Source of the DNA: Flavobacterium sp. Root186
Lineage (GTDB): Bacteria; Bacteroidota; Bacteroidia; Flavobacteriales; Flavobacteriaceae
Assembly (NCBI RefSeq): GCF_001428525.1
Contig: NZ_LMHW01000012.1
Location: 114 to 64,113, forward strand
Reading direction: 5' to 3'
Length of the DNA stretch: 64,000 nt
How positions within the stretch are numbered: position 1 is the stretch's first letter; each line of letters begins with the position of its first letter. A program made the translations under genes and the position numbers. The notes beneath the pieces were generated by a model that saw only the letters and a program-made list of their open reading frames with translations, ran no database searches and was not told where the DNA came from. Positions 25,901-35,647 of the stretch are shown here, in pieces.

Positions 25901-27307
25901 TTATTTCAACCCATTAACGGAGACATTCACAGTTCCGTTTATTTTGATAAAAGCGATAATCGCCTGATTTGTTAATTGGATTTTGTCAAACTGAATATCG
26001 TCCATTTTTCCGTTTACAAAAACGCCCGGCATTGGAGAATAATTTTTAAGATAAGCGGCCATACTTTTTTTACCTTCTTCTAAATTGGGCTGTATCGAAT
26101 ATCTACAGCTTTCTTCCATTTTTCTTAATACAAAACCTTGCGCAAGCCAGTTTGCAGTTCGCATTAATTTGCTTTTGGTATCTAAAACATAATCTAGTTT
26201 GTCGAAATAAATTTCTTTAGTCTGCGCATTATATTGTGGAATTCCGTTTAAATAAAGTGTTCCGTCTATAGAACCCAGAACATCAAGCGCAATAATCATT
26301 TTTCCGTTTTTGTGCCAGATTGAAACATTTTTAACCGTTACTTTTTTGCTTCCGGAACCAAATTCCTGTCCGGCAAAATTCTTCGTCATAATTTTTGAAG
26401 CATCTATATAACTTGAAATAGCTGCAATATTTGCCGAAATCTGATTTGGGATTTTGGTAACCGGTTTCAAAACAATTTTACTTGCATTAAACTTAGATTC
26501 CGGCTGTTTGCCTACAATAGTTTCCATATTGCATTTCATTCCCATTTCGAGTAAAAAAGAATCATTTTTCAGTTTTGCGTTTGTAGAATAAACTTCAACA
26601 GGAACAATTCTTAACCAGCTTTCATAAGTATCGCTCATTTGAAAAGGCGTACAGATTTTTTCTAAAGCCGATAAAACATTCGGTTTAAAATCCATAGATT
26701 TTTCGATTGCCTCATCAATTTTATGCTCCAGTTTAGATTTAAAAATAGAGATTGCCGGATTAATCAAATACGTAATCGGCATATTTTTTCCAAAAACCGT
26801 CATTGTTGGACTTTCGTTCCAGTCTAAAGATTTGAATTCGGTTTTAGTATTTAATTTCCAATTCGTTAAAGCAACATCACTGGATAATGTAATAATACCA
26901 TTTAAATTAAATTCTCTCGTATCGTAAAGTTCAATACCCATTTTTTTTGTTCCAATTCGGTATTTAATATTCGCCTTTAACGGAAGAATCGTTTTAATCT
27001 TTTTATCCGGATTAGCAGGATCATTTTGAATTTTTATAGGAGCCTGTTTCCAGATTTTTATTTCAATATCGTCATCTTCAATATCATTGTCTTCATAAAT
27101 CAATCCGTTTAAGAGAGTATTGGTTTGATTTTCAATATCATTCAGTTTTACCGTAATAGGCAGATTTATAAATGAAGGATTAGCATCATAAATTAACGGA
27201 CTTGCGTCATCTGGTTCTGGTTTTAAAGTTTCTAATTTTTGAGAAGTTGAACAGCTGAAGAATGTGGCAGTTACCGCAAACACTGAGATTATGGAAAAAA
27301 ATTTCAT
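25901..27307 (-). CDS. DUF4403 family lipoprotein
   Basis: About 468 residues from the ATG at 27307 (MKFFSIISV). The longer frame to 27334 overlaps a -7 box and is rejected. A lipobox (FFSCSTS) marks a lipoprotein. The body matches DUF4403 as I recall it: INLPITVKLNDIENQTN near the N-terminus, an AKLKNDSFLLEMGMKC strand, and a C-terminal repeat with KIQLTNQAIIAFIKINGT. Family members are thought to have a lipid-binding (SMP/BPI-like) fold, which is an inference here. It is transcribed alone. Confidence 0.85.
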   Translation of the reverse strand: MKFFSIISVFAVTATFFSCSTSQKLETLKPEPDDASPLIYDANPSFINLPITVKLNDIENQTNTLLNGLIYEDNDIEDDDIEIKIWKQAPIKIQNDPANPDKKIKTILPLKANIKYRIGTKKMGIELYDTREFNLNGIITLSSDVALTNWKLNTKTEFKSLDWNESPTMTVFGKNMPITYLINPAISIFKSKLEHKIDEAIEKSMDFKPNVLSALEKICTPFQMSDTYESWLRIVPVEVYSTNAKLKNDSFLLEMGMKCNMETIVGKQPESKFNASKIVLKPVTKIPNQISANIAAISSYIDASKIMTKNFAGQEFGSGSKKVTVKNVSIWHKNGKMIIALDVLGSIDGTLYLNGIPQYNAQTKEIYFDKLDYVLDTKSKLMRTANWLAQGFVLRKMEESCRYSIQPNLEEGKKSMAAYLKNYSPMPGVFVNGKMDDIQFDKIQLTNQAIIAFIKINGTVNVSVNGLK

Positions 27308-27331
27308 AAGTAATGATTTTTTTAAGTGTAG

Positions 27332-27339
27332 CAAAATTA
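27332..27339 (-). promoter_or_regulatory. -7 promoter element of the DUF4403 gene
   Basis: On the minus strand TAATTTTG matches TAnnTTTG. It covers the upstream in-frame ATG and so supports the start at 27307. Confidence 0.5.
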
Positions 27340-27485
27340 AGAAAACAATTAAATTATCTTGATAAAGTGTAACATTTGATAATAACTGCCGTCTTATTTA
27401 GATAATGAAACACAATTATTAACGTTTTATTATCATAATTTACTTATAAAATATATTATTATTGTTTTAAAAATTTAACAATACC

Positions 27486-28187
27486 ATGATCGAAATTAAA
27501 GATTTACATAAATCCTATAAAATGGGGAGTTCGGAGTTGCATGTGTTGAAAGGGATAAATTTTAATATTGCAGAAGGAGAATTAGTAGCGATTATGGGAT
27601 CATCAGGATCTGGAAAATCGACTCTTCTTAACATTTTAGGAATTCTTGATGAGGCCGATTCGGGTAGTTATACTTTAGACAAAACACCAATTAAAAAATT
27701 AAACGAAACCTTAGCTTCAAAATACAGAAACAAGTTTTTAGGTTTTGTTTTTCAATCTTTTAATTTGATAAACTATAAATCAGCATTAGATAACGTAGCT
27801 ATGCCATTGTATTATCAAGGTGTAAAAAGAAAAGAGCGTTACGATATTGCAATGAAATATCTTGAAAAAGTAGGTCTGGGTTCACATTCACATCACTTAC
27901 CTAATGAACTTTCAGGAGGGCAGAAACAACGTGTTGCAATTGCAAGAGCGTTGGCTTCGAACCCGAAAGTTTTGCTTGCTGATGAGCCAACAGGAGCATT
28001 GGATACTAAAACTTCTTATGAAGTTATGGAACTTATTCAAGGAATTAACGATGAAGGAAAAACAATTTTGATCGTTACACACGAACCTGATATTGCCGCA
28101 ATGTGCAAAAGAAATGTGGTCCTGAAAGATGGATTAATTATCGATGATAAATTAGTAGAACAAGTTAGAGCTTCATCTTATGTTTAA
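27486..28187 (+). CDS. ABC transporter ATP-binding protein (MacB/LolD type)
   Basis: 233 residues, with Walker A GSSGSGKS (38-45), Q-loop FVFQSFNLI, signature LSGGQKQR (about 142-149), Walker B VLLADEPTGALD and the H-loop IVTHEPDIA. It belongs to the MacB/LolD family of ATPases that drive FtsX-type permeases. Its end overlaps the first permease by 8 bases. Together with two permeases, two adaptors and a TolC it forms a tripartite export system, and the substrate is unknown. Confidence 0.94.
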   Translation: MIEIKDLHKSYKMGSSELHVLKGINFNIAEGELVAIMGSSGSGKSTLLNILGILDEADSGSYTLDKTPIKKLNETLASKYRNKFLGFVFQSFNLINYKSALDNVAMPLYYQGVKRKERYDIAMKYLEKVGLGSHSHHLPNELSGGQKQRVAIARALASNPKVLLADEPTGALDTKTSYEVMELIQGINDEGKTILIVTHEPDIAAMCKRNVVLKDGLIIDDKLVEQVRASSYV

Positions 28188-29424
28188 TATTGAGCGTTGG
28201 CAGGAAATATTTGATGCAATTTCCAAAAACCGACTCCGAACATTTCTGACAGGAGTTTCGGTAGCGTCGGGAATTTTTATTTTGGTGATTTTGCTTGGAG
28301 CCGGGAAAGGGCTTCAAAATGGTATTGAAAAACAATTCGAACGTGATGCCGCCGGAATTATTGAGGTTTGGTCTGGTACGACCACAAAAGAGTATAAAGG
28401 ATTGAATCCTGGAAGACAGATTCAGTTTAGAAATAGCGATTATAATCAATCCGTTCAAAAATTTGAGGATAAATTAGATTTAAGAGCTTCAACACAAAAT
28501 TATTGGGGAGCACAATTTGCTTACGGTAAGGAAAATGGAAATTATCAGTATAGAGGTGTTAATCCTGATTATGGCGGAATTGAAAACCTTACGATAGTTC
28601 AGGGACGATATGTAAATAGTAAAGACTTAGAAAATAACGAAAAAGTCGCAACGATCGGGATGAAAATAAAAACAGATTTGTTTAAAGACAAGGACGCTCT
28701 TGGAAAAGAGATTCTAATCAACAATATCAGTTTTAAAGTGATTGGAATTTTTACAGATCCGGGAGGAGAAAGAGAAGAAGCAAGAGCTTATCTGCCATTG
28801 ACAACTGTGCAAAGAACTTTTGGTGCCGGCGACAAAATCAGTAACATCTTTTTTACTTTAAAAAAAACTGATAATTATGATGAAGCTTTAGCTCAATCTG
28901 AAAAATTTACTAAAGAATTAAAGGAATTATTGAAAAGTAAAAATGTTGTAGCTCCGGATGACGACGGCGGAATAAATGCCTATAACTCGGTTAAAGATGC
29001 CAAACAGTTTTACGATTTAAACTTATACATCAGATTATTTTTCTGGTGGGTTGGGATTTGTACTATTATCGCCGGAGTTGTAGGTGTAAGTAATATCATG
29101 CTGATTATTGTAAAAGAAAGAACCAAAGAAATTGGAATTAGAAAAGCCTTAGGTGCATCGCCTTTTTCTATTATTTCGATGATACTTCACGAATCCATTT
29201 TTATTACAACAATAGCAGGTTTTACTGGACTTTTAGCGAGTTTGTTGTTATTAGAATTAGTTGGGCCGATGGTTCAGAGTGAATATTTTAGAAATCCCGA
29301 AGTAGATTTTAGTGTGGCTTTAACGACACTATTTTTACTTGTATTTGCCGGTGCCGTTGCAGGGTTTTTTCCCGCATACAGAGCAGCCAAAATTAGACCT
29401 ATTGTAGCACTTAGAGACGAATAA
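28180..29424 (+). CDS. FtsX/MacB-type ABC permease, first subunit
   Basis: 414 residues. One N-terminal membrane helix (FLTGVSVASGIFILVILLGAGKG), a large periplasmic MacB_PCD domain (about 45-265), then three C-terminal helices with the FtsX core (IMLIIVKERTKEIGIRKALGASP, and FFPAYRAAKIRPIVALRDE). This class does not pump through the membrane but moves substrates from the periplasm by a piston-like motion. It overlaps the ATPase gene and is followed 2 bases later by a paralogous permease, so the pair probably makes a heterodimer. Confidence 0.93.
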   Translation: MFNIERWQEIFDAISKNRLRTFLTGVSVASGIFILVILLGAGKGLQNGIEKQFERDAAGIIEVWSGTTTKEYKGLNPGRQIQFRNSDYNQSVQKFEDKLDLRASTQNYWGAQFAYGKENGNYQYRGVNPDYGGIENLTIVQGRYVNSKDLENNEKVATIGMKIKTDLFKDKDALGKEILINNISFKVIGIFTDPGGEREEARAYLPLTTVQRTFGAGDKISNIFFTLKKTDNYDEALAQSEKFTKELKELLKSKNVVAPDDDGGINAYNSVKDAKQFYDLNLYIRLFFWWVGICTIIAGVVGVSNIMLIIVKERTKEIGIRKALGASPFSIISMILHESIFITTIAGFTGLLASLLLLELVGPMVQSEYFRNPEVDFSVALTTLFLLVFAGAVAGFFPAYRAAKIRPIVALRDE

Positions 29425-29426
29425 TC

Positions 29427-30692
29427 ATGTTTAAAAAAGATAATTGGGATGAAATTTTACAGGCCTTAACGGCGAATCCCTTCAGAACTATTCTGACTGC
29501 TTTTGGTGTATTTTGGGGAATTTTTATTTTGGTGATTTTGCTTGCGGCCGGTAATGGTTTGGAAAATGGAATCAAAAAAGGTTTTGACGGAATCGCCACA
29601 AATACTATGTTTATGTGGAGCCAGACAACCTCTAAAGCCTATAAAGGGCTGCCAAAAACACGTCGTTATGATTTTAGAAATAGTGATGTAGCGGCTTTAA
29701 AAGCGGCTTTGCCTGATTTGTTATATGTTTCGCCAAGAAATCAGTTAGGAGATTTTAACGGAACAAATAATGTGGTTCGAGGGACAAAAACTTCTGCTTT
29801 TACCATTTATGGAGATTATCCGGAGCTGATTAAACAACAGCCAATGGATATTATAAACGGCAGATTTATAAACCAGCAGGATATTCTGGATAAAAGAAAA
29901 GTGGCCATAATTGGTAAAGGAGTTATCAGCGAACTTTACGGAAAAGAAGAAGAAGCTGTTGGAACTTATATCAAAATTAACGGCATCAACTTCATGGTTG
30001 TCGGAGTTTATAAGTCTAAACAGCAAGGCGGAAATGCAGAGCAGGAACAAAAAAATATTTTTATCCCGTTTACGACTTTTCAGCAAGCTTTTAATTATGG
30101 AGATAAAGTAGGATGGATGGCGCTTACGGCAAAAGATGAAACTTCTATTACCGATTTGAAACCTAAGATTTTAGAAATTATAAAAGGGCTTCATTCCATA
30201 AATCCTGCAGATGACAGAGCAGTAGGAAATTTTGATTTGTACGAGCAGTTTAACAAAGTGCAGAGTTTGTTTAATATCTTGAAAATCATTGCCTATTTTG
30301 TGGGAACATTAGTTTTGATTTCGGGTGTTATCGGAATTTCAAACATTATGTTGATTGTAGTTAAAGAACGTACAAAAGAAATAGGAATAAGAAGAGCTTT
30401 AGGAGCAACTCCGGGAGCAATTCGCAGTCAGATTTTATCTGAATCTATATTTTTAACGATCATTTCAGGAATGTTTGGTATAGCCGTGGCAACGGGAATT
30501 ATAGCCCTCTTAAATTTGGCGTTAGATTCGATGCCCCCCGGCAATGATACCATGTTTGCCAACCCAAGTGTTGACTTAGGAGTTGTATTTGTTGCCTTAA
30601 TAATATTAGTAGGATCTGGTTTGCTGGCAGGATTTATTCCGGCGCAGACCGCAATTAATGTAAAGCCTGTAGATGCTTTGCGAACAGAATAA
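29427..30692 (+). CDS. FtsX/MacB-type ABC permease, second subunit
   Basis: 421 residues, paralogous to the preceding permease: N-terminal helix (FRTILTAFGVFWGIFILVILL), MacB_PCD domain (about 50-275), and the FtsX region (IMLIVVKERTKEIGIRRALGATPG, FIPAQTAINVKPVDALRTE). A GNDTMFANPSVDLG loop lies between the last helices. Two different permeases with one ATPase indicate a heterodimeric transporter, unlike homodimeric E. coli MacB. A 42-base gap leads to the adaptor gene. Confidence 0.93.
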   Translation: MFKKDNWDEILQALTANPFRTILTAFGVFWGIFILVILLAAGNGLENGIKKGFDGIATNTMFMWSQTTSKAYKGLPKTRRYDFRNSDVAALKAALPDLLYVSPRNQLGDFNGTNNVVRGTKTSAFTIYGDYPELIKQQPMDIINGRFINQQDILDKRKVAIIGKGVISELYGKEEEAVGTYIKINGINFMVVGVYKSKQQGGNAEQEQKNIFIPFTTFQQAFNYGDKVGWMALTAKDETSITDLKPKILEIIKGLHSINPADDRAVGNFDLYEQFNKVQSLFNILKIIAYFVGTLVLISGVIGISNIMLIVVKERTKEIGIRRALGATPGAIRSQILSESIFLTIISGMFGIAVATGIIALLNLALDSMPPGNDTMFANPSVDLGVVFVALIILVGSGLLAGFIPAQTAINVKPVDALRTE

Positions 30693-30734
30693 AATTATCA
30701 ATCAAAAAAATAATCGATTAAACTAAAAAACAAA

Positions 30735-31853
30735 ATGAAAAAAGGAGTAACCGTAACCATTTTAATTTTAATTGCTATAGTCTTTTTTGGCGCGCTTTAT
30801 TATTTATACGCAAAGAATCAAGAATCGCCAATTGTTTTTAAAACGGAAAAAGCAGAGATTAAAACAATCGTAAAAAATACAATTGCGACTGGTAATATTC
30901 AGCCTGATGAAGAGGTATTAATCAAACCAAATATTTCAGGTATTATTGAACAGGTTTATATCAAAGCGGGAGAAAAAATTAAGGCAGGAGATATGATTGC
31001 TAAAATTAGAGTTGTGGCTAATGTTTCTAATGTAAGCAGTACTCAAAATCAGGTGCAGACTGCAAAAATTGCATTAGACAATCAGGAGAAAATCTTTCAG
31101 AGACAAAAAACGCTTTTTGATAAAGATGTAATTTCTGCCAATGATTTTGATGCAGCACAAGTCGCTTACAAACAAGCAAAACAAACGTATCTGGCTGCAA
31201 AACAAAACTTAGATATTGTAAAAACAGGTACAACGACTTCATTAGGAAATTATGCTAATACCTTAATTCGTTCAACAGTAAACGGAATGGTTTTACAGGT
31301 TCCTGTAAAAGTGGGTAACCAGGTTATTGAAAGTAATAATTTCAACGAAGGAACAACAATTGCAAGTGTTGCCGATGTTGGAAGAATGATTTTTATTGGA
31401 AAAATTGACGAATCTGAGGTTGGAAAAATCAAAGAAAAAATGGCAATTGAAATTACTGTCGGGGCTATTGAAAATAAAAAATTCGAAGCCGTTTTAACGG
31501 ATATTGCACCAAAAGGAGTTGTAGAAAACGGAGCAATTCAGTTTGAAATAAAAGCAAGATTAGAAAATAGGGATGATACATTTATTAGAGCCGGTTTAAG
31601 TGCAAATGCATCTATTATTCTTGAAAAAGCCGATAAAGTTCTGGCTATAAAAGAATCATTAGTTCAATTTGACAAAAAAACTCAAAAACCATACGTTGAA
31701 GTTGAAACAGCACCTCAAAAATTTGAAAGAAGAGATCTAGTTTTGGGTGTAAGCGACGGAATTTACGTTCAGGTTAAAAGCGGAATCAAAAATACAGATA
31801 AAATTAAAATCTGGAATCAGGGTTTAATTGACGAGAAAGAAGAGAAAAAGTAA
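30735..31853 (+). CDS. Periplasmic adaptor (membrane fusion protein, MacA/HlyD type), first copy
   Basis: 372 residues: one N-terminal membrane helix (about 5-26), a lipoyl/biotinyl-like half domain (PNISGIIEQVYIKAGEKIKAGD), a coiled-coil hairpin (about 95-160), the second lipoyl half (RSTVNGMVLQVPVKVGNQV), and beta-barrel and membrane-proximal domains to the end. It should link the ABC permeases to the outer-membrane channel. It differs from the other adaptor downstream, and a possible promoter separates it from the TolC gene. Confidence 0.93.
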   Translation: MKKGVTVTILILIAIVFFGALYYLYAKNQESPIVFKTEKAEIKTIVKNTIATGNIQPDEEVLIKPNISGIIEQVYIKAGEKIKAGDMIAKIRVVANVSNVSSTQNQVQTAKIALDNQEKIFQRQKTLFDKDVISANDFDAAQVAYKQAKQTYLAAKQNLDIVKTGTTTSLGNYANTLIRSTVNGMVLQVPVKVGNQVIESNNFNEGTTIASVADVGRMIFIGKIDESEVGKIKEKMAIEITVGAIENKKFEAVLTDIAPKGVVENGAIQFEIKARLENRDDTFIRAGLSANASIILEKADKVLAIKESLVQFDKKTQKPYVEVETAPQKFERRDLVLGVSDGIYVQVKSGIKNTDKIKIWNQGLIDEKEEKK

Positions 31854-31890
31854 TTTGAAATTGTAAAGGGTTTTTTGGTTTTAAAAATGT

Positions 31891-31898
31891 TAAATTTG
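31891..31898 (+). promoter_or_regulatory. -7 promoter element of the TolC-adaptor pair
   Basis: TAAATTTG matches TAnnTTTG, 36 bases before the start at 31934. A well-placed TTG -33 box is absent. Confidence 0.45.
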
Positions 31899-31933
31899 CG
31901 TAGTTTGGTTAACTGCGCTTTCATTCAAAATAT

Positions 31934-33385
31934 ATGAAAATAAATAAATATAATAGTCTTGTTTTTGCTATGTTGTTTGGATTTGGATTAGCCGGACACG
32001 CGCAATCAAAACAATGGACACTGGAAGAATGTGTGAGATACGCATTAGAGAATAATATTACAATAAAGCTGACAGAGTTAGATTTGAAAACTGCGGCGAT
32101 TGATAAAAAAAGTGCGATAGGCAATTATCTTCCAGCAGTTAATGCAAATGCTTCACACTCTTGGAATATTGGTTTGAACCAAAATATTACAACAGGTTTG
32201 CTTGAAAACCAAACTACACAATATTCATCTATTGGAGCTTCTGTTGGAGTTGATATTTACAAAGGACTTCAAAATCAAAACACATTGCGAAAAGCAAATC
32301 TTTCTATTATAGCTTCAAGATATCAATTATTGAAAATGCAGGAAGATATTTCGTTAAATGTTGCCAGCGCTTTTTTACAGATTTTGTCAAATAAAGAGGA
32401 TTTAAAAGTAAAAAAAGAGCAGTTAGCAATTGATGAAAAACGTTATGCTCGTTCTGAAGAAATGGTAAATGCCGGAACAATTCCGCGTGGTGATTTATTC
32501 GATTTAAAAGCGACTGTAGCTACAGATAAACAAAATATTACAGTTTCGGAAAACAATTTATTAATTTCGAAATTAAGTTTAGCTCAGCTTTTACAATTAA
32601 AAGAATTTGCAGATTTTGACGTAATTGATAACACCAATTTACAGGATGAAAATAATATCATGGCGCAAAGTCCAATTGATATTTATAATAAAGCTAAAGA
32701 AACACGAACAGAGTTAAAACTAGCACAGACGAATCTTGAAATTGCAGAAAAAAATGTTGCAATAGCACGTGGAGCTTACCAGCCTACATTAAGCGCTTTC
32801 TATAACTTTAACACAAGAGCAAGTTATTCTGATATTATTACGGGATCGACTTTAAATACAGCAAATCCTACTCAGCAAATTGGATATGTTGAAGGAACAA
32901 ATCAACCTGTAGTACGTGATAATTATAGCTCTGTTTTAGGAAATGCGGCACCAATTTTAGACCAGTTTGATGATAATAAAGGGCAGTCTTTTGGTTTACA
33001 GCTTTCGGTTCCAATATTTAATGGCTTCTCTACGAGAAACAATGTTGAAAGAAACAAAGTAAGTTTAGAGAAATCTAAAATAGATTTAGAACAAAAAAGT
33101 TTAGATTTGCAACGTAACGTTTATACGGCATTTACAGATGCAAAAGGAGCTTTAAATACTTATGAATCTTCAACGATTACTTTAGAAGCAAGACAGCAGG
33201 CATACAATTATGCCAAAGAAAAGTACGATGTTGGTTTAATGAATTCATTTGATTTTACACAAGCTCAAACTTTGCTGACAAATGCACAATCTGATGTTAT
33301 CAGAACGAAATATGATTACATGTTTAAAATTAAAATACTTGAATTTTATTTCGGAATTCCAATTGTTCCAATTATTACAAAATAA
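31934..33385 (+). CDS. TolC family outer-membrane efflux protein
   Basis: 483 residues with a signal peptide (about 1-22, GLAGHAQS) and the twice-repeated OEP domain: WTLEECVRYALENN begins repeat one and IYNKAKETRTELKLAQTNLE repeat two. Long helices such as LEIAEKNVAIARGAYQPTL and SLEKSKIDLEQKSLDLQRNV make the periplasmic tunnel, and FFYNFNTRAS-like strands form the barrel. The trimer forms the outer-membrane exit duct of the export system. It is 5 bases before the second adaptor. Confidence 0.94.
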   Translation: MKINKYNSLVFAMLFGFGLAGHAQSKQWTLEECVRYALENNITIKLTELDLKTAAIDKKSAIGNYLPAVNANASHSWNIGLNQNITTGLLENQTTQYSSIGASVGVDIYKGLQNQNTLRKANLSIIASRYQLLKMQEDISLNVASAFLQILSNKEDLKVKKEQLAIDEKRYARSEEMVNAGTIPRGDLFDLKATVATDKQNITVSENNLLISKLSLAQLLQLKEFADFDVIDNTNLQDENNIMAQSPIDIYNKAKETRTELKLAQTNLEIAEKNVAIARGAYQPTLSAFYNFNTRASYSDIITGSTLNTANPTQQIGYVEGTNQPVVRDNYSSVLGNAAPILDQFDDNKGQSFGLQLSVPIFNGFSTRNNVERNKVSLEKSKIDLEQKSLDLQRNVYTAFTDAKGALNTYESSTITLEARQQAYNYAKEKYDVGLMNSFDFTQAQTLLTNAQSDVIRTKYDYMFKIKILEFYFGIPIVPIITK

Positions 33386-33390
33386 TTATT

Positions 33391-34674
33391 ATGTCAAAAA
33401 AAACAGTTTACTTCTTAGTTGGTATAGCCGTAGTTCTTATTATAGCATTAATAGTATACAAAGGAGTAATAGGAAAGAAAGAAGAAGGAAAAGAAGTTGA
33501 AACTTCAAAAGTAATTGCTTCAACAATTGTTGAAACGGTATCGGCCACAGGAAAAATCCAGCCGGAAATTGAAGTAAAAATTTCACCTGAAGTTTCTGGA
33601 GAGATTATTTTGTTAAATGTAAAAGAAGGGCAGGTTGTAAAAAAAGGAGATTTATTAGTTAAAATAAACCCTGATTTGTATACATCCAGCTACAATCGTT
33701 CTGTTTCTAATTTATCTGGAACAAAGGCAGGTTTAACACAATCTGAAGCTAGTTTTAAAGAAGCAAAAGCCAATTACGAGCGAAATAAAACCTTATATGA
33801 TAAAGGGGTTATTTCAAAATCGGATTGGGATAAGTCGATCGCTTCTTTTGAAGTAGCAAAAGCAACAAGACAATCTTCTTACTATAACGTTCAGAGTGCT
33901 TCTGCTTCTGTAAATGAAGCAAAAGACAATTTAGGACGTACCACAATTTATGCTCCTGCAGACGGTACAATTTCGGTACTGAATGTTGAATTAGGAGAAC
34001 GTGTTTTAGGAACGCAGCAAATGGCCGGAACGGAGCTTTTAAGAGTTGCGAATCTTAATAACATGGAAGTTGAAGTAGACGTAAATGAAAATGACATTGT
34101 AAAAATTAAAATTGGAGACGAAGCAAATGTTGAAGTCGATGCCTATTTAAAAAAGAAATTTAAAGGTGTTGTAACCAGTATTTCAAATTCTGCAAGTACA
34201 ACCTTAACATCCGATCAGGTTACGAATTTCAAAGTAAAAGTTCGTATTTTAAAAGAATCATATCAGGATTTATTAGAAGGAAAGCCAGATACATATTCAC
34301 CTTTTAGACCTGGAATGACGGCCACAGTTGATATTATTACAACAACTAAAAACAATGTTTTAGCAGTGCCGATAAGTTCTGTTGTGGTAAAATCTGATAC
34401 AACTGCCGTAAAAGATTTTACGGTTGAAGATCCGAACGAGAAAAAAACAGCTCCCAAAAGCGACAAGAAATTCGAATGTGTTTTTGTAAAAGTAGGAGAC
34501 AAAGCTAAAATCAGAATTATTAAAACAGGAATTCAGGACGATACGAATATTGAAGTAATGTCTGGATTGAAATCTGGGGATGTTGTAATTACAGGGCCAT
34601 ACACAACAGTTTCTAAAGAACTAAATTCTGGAGATAAAGTAAAGCTTAAAAAAGCAGATGATCCAAAAAAGTAG
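33391..34674 (+). CDS. Periplasmic adaptor (membrane fusion protein, HlyD/MacA type), second copy
   Basis: 427 residues: N-terminal membrane helix (TVYFLVGIAVVLIIALIVYK), lipoyl half domain (PEVSGEIILLNVKEGQVVKKGD), coiled-coil hairpin (about 110-185), second lipoyl half (APADGTISVLNVELGERVLG), beta-barrel, and a C-terminal domain ending in KLKKADDPKK. It is a distinct adaptor from the first, about 55 residues longer. It may work with the same TolC and ABC pump in a mixed hexamer or with another pump elsewhere. Confidence 0.93.
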   Translation: MSKKTVYFLVGIAVVLIIALIVYKGVIGKKEEGKEVETSKVIASTIVETVSATGKIQPEIEVKISPEVSGEIILLNVKEGQVVKKGDLLVKINPDLYTSSYNRSVSNLSGTKAGLTQSEASFKEAKANYERNKTLYDKGVISKSDWDKSIASFEVAKATRQSSYYNVQSASASVNEAKDNLGRTTIYAPADGTISVLNVELGERVLGTQQMAGTELLRVANLNNMEVEVDVNENDIVKIKIGDEANVEVDAYLKKKFKGVVTSISNSASTTLTSDQVTNFKVKVRILKESYQDLLEGKPDTYSPFRPGMTATVDIITTTKNNVLAVPISSVVVKSDTTAVKDFTVEDPNEKKTAPKSDKKFECVFVKVGDKAKIRIIKTGIQDDTNIEVMSGLKSGDVVITGPYTTVSKELNSGDKVKLKKADDPKK

Positions 34675-34683
34675 ATCCATAGT

Positions 34684-34938
34684 ATGATCATTGCATTGCA
34701 TGGAATTCCGGCAGAAATGATTTTTAGTTTATTTGGTGCTTTTATTGTTGTGATTATATATTTGATATGGGTGCATTACAGCGTCTATAAGACAAAATAT
34801 TATAATGATGAATTTAAATATTTTGCAGTACAAAAAAGGCTGATCATATATTTAGGCTTTTTATTAGCAAATTTAGGTGTGGCATTTCTTTTATTTTGGT
34901 TATTAACCTTTATTTTTGCAACTACAATTTTCAGATGA
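34684..34938 (+). CDS. Small two-helix membrane protein
   Basis: 84 residues with two hydrophobic helices (about 12-32 and 54-80) joined by a basic, tyrosine-rich loop (HYSVYKTKYYNDEFKYF). No family is recognised. It begins 9 bases after the second adaptor, so it is likely the last gene of the efflux operon. It might stabilise the transporter, but nothing in the sequence shows this. The codon use and stop position look genuine. Confidence 0.65.
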   Translation: MIIALHGIPAEMIFSLFGAFIVVIIYLIWVHYSVYKTKYYNDEFKYFAVQKRLIIYLGFLLANLGVAFLLFWLLTFIFATTIFR

Positions 34939-34964
34939 TTTTTTAATAAAAAACACTTACTACA

Positions 34965-35639
34965 TTGTCTTTCATTCTCAATATAGAAACCGCTACCAAA
35001 AACTGTTCAGTCTCAATTGCAAAAAATGGAGAAACCATTCTCTGTAAAGAAATTGCTGAAGAAGGATATTCTCATGCTGAAAAGCTTCATGTTTTTATTG
35101 AAGAAGTTATTGCAGAATCAGGTATTTCAGTTCAGGATTTAAAAGCCATTGCAGTAAGTCAGGGGCCAGGTTCTTATACAGGTCTTCGAATTGGAGTTTC
35201 AGCTGCAAAAGGACTGTGTTTCGCATTAAATATTCCGTTAATTGCTGTAGATACTTTACAGACTTTAGCATCAAAAGCCAATGTTTCTGACGGAAAAATT
35301 ATCCCGATGCTGGATGCGAGAAGAATGGAAGTGTACAGTGAGGTTTTTAATGCTGATTTAAAAGTTGAAAGAGCAATTCAGGCGGAGATAATTACAGAAG
35401 ATTCTTTTGCAGTATATACAGAAAAACTTTATTTCGTTGGAGATTGTGCGGAGAAATGCAAACCGGTTTTAACTAAAGAAAACTTTGTGTTTTTAGAAGA
35501 AATCAAATACCCTTCGGCAAGAGAAATGAGTAAAATCAGTTTTGATAAATATCAAAAAAGCGACACTGTAGATGTCGCTTATTTTGAACCTTATTATTTA
35601 AAAGATTTTATGATGACGCTGCCATCAAAAAAACAATAA
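34965..35639 (+). CDS. tsaB: tRNA threonylcarbamoyladenosine biosynthesis protein TsaB
   Basis: 224 residues from TTG 34965, which gives the family N-terminus SFILNIETATKNCSVSIAKNG. The GPGSYTGLRIGVSAAKGL motif is the hallmark of TsaB in the ASKHA fold. With TsaD and TsaE, TsaB builds the t6A37 modification of tRNAs reading ANN codons. No ATG fits, so the TTG start is accepted. It is convergent with the mscS gene, with only 8 bases between stop codons. Confidence 0.93.
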   Translation: MSFILNIETATKNCSVSIAKNGETILCKEIAEEGYSHAEKLHVFIEEVIAESGISVQDLKAIAVSQGPGSYTGLRIGVSAAKGLCFALNIPLIAVDTLQTLASKANVSDGKIIPMLDARRMEVYSEVFNADLKVERAIQAEIITEDSFAVYTEKLYFVGDCAEKCKPVLTKENFVFLEEIKYPSAREMSKISFDKYQKSDTVDVAYFEPYYLKDFMMTLPSKKQ

Positions 35640-35647
35640 TCTATTTT

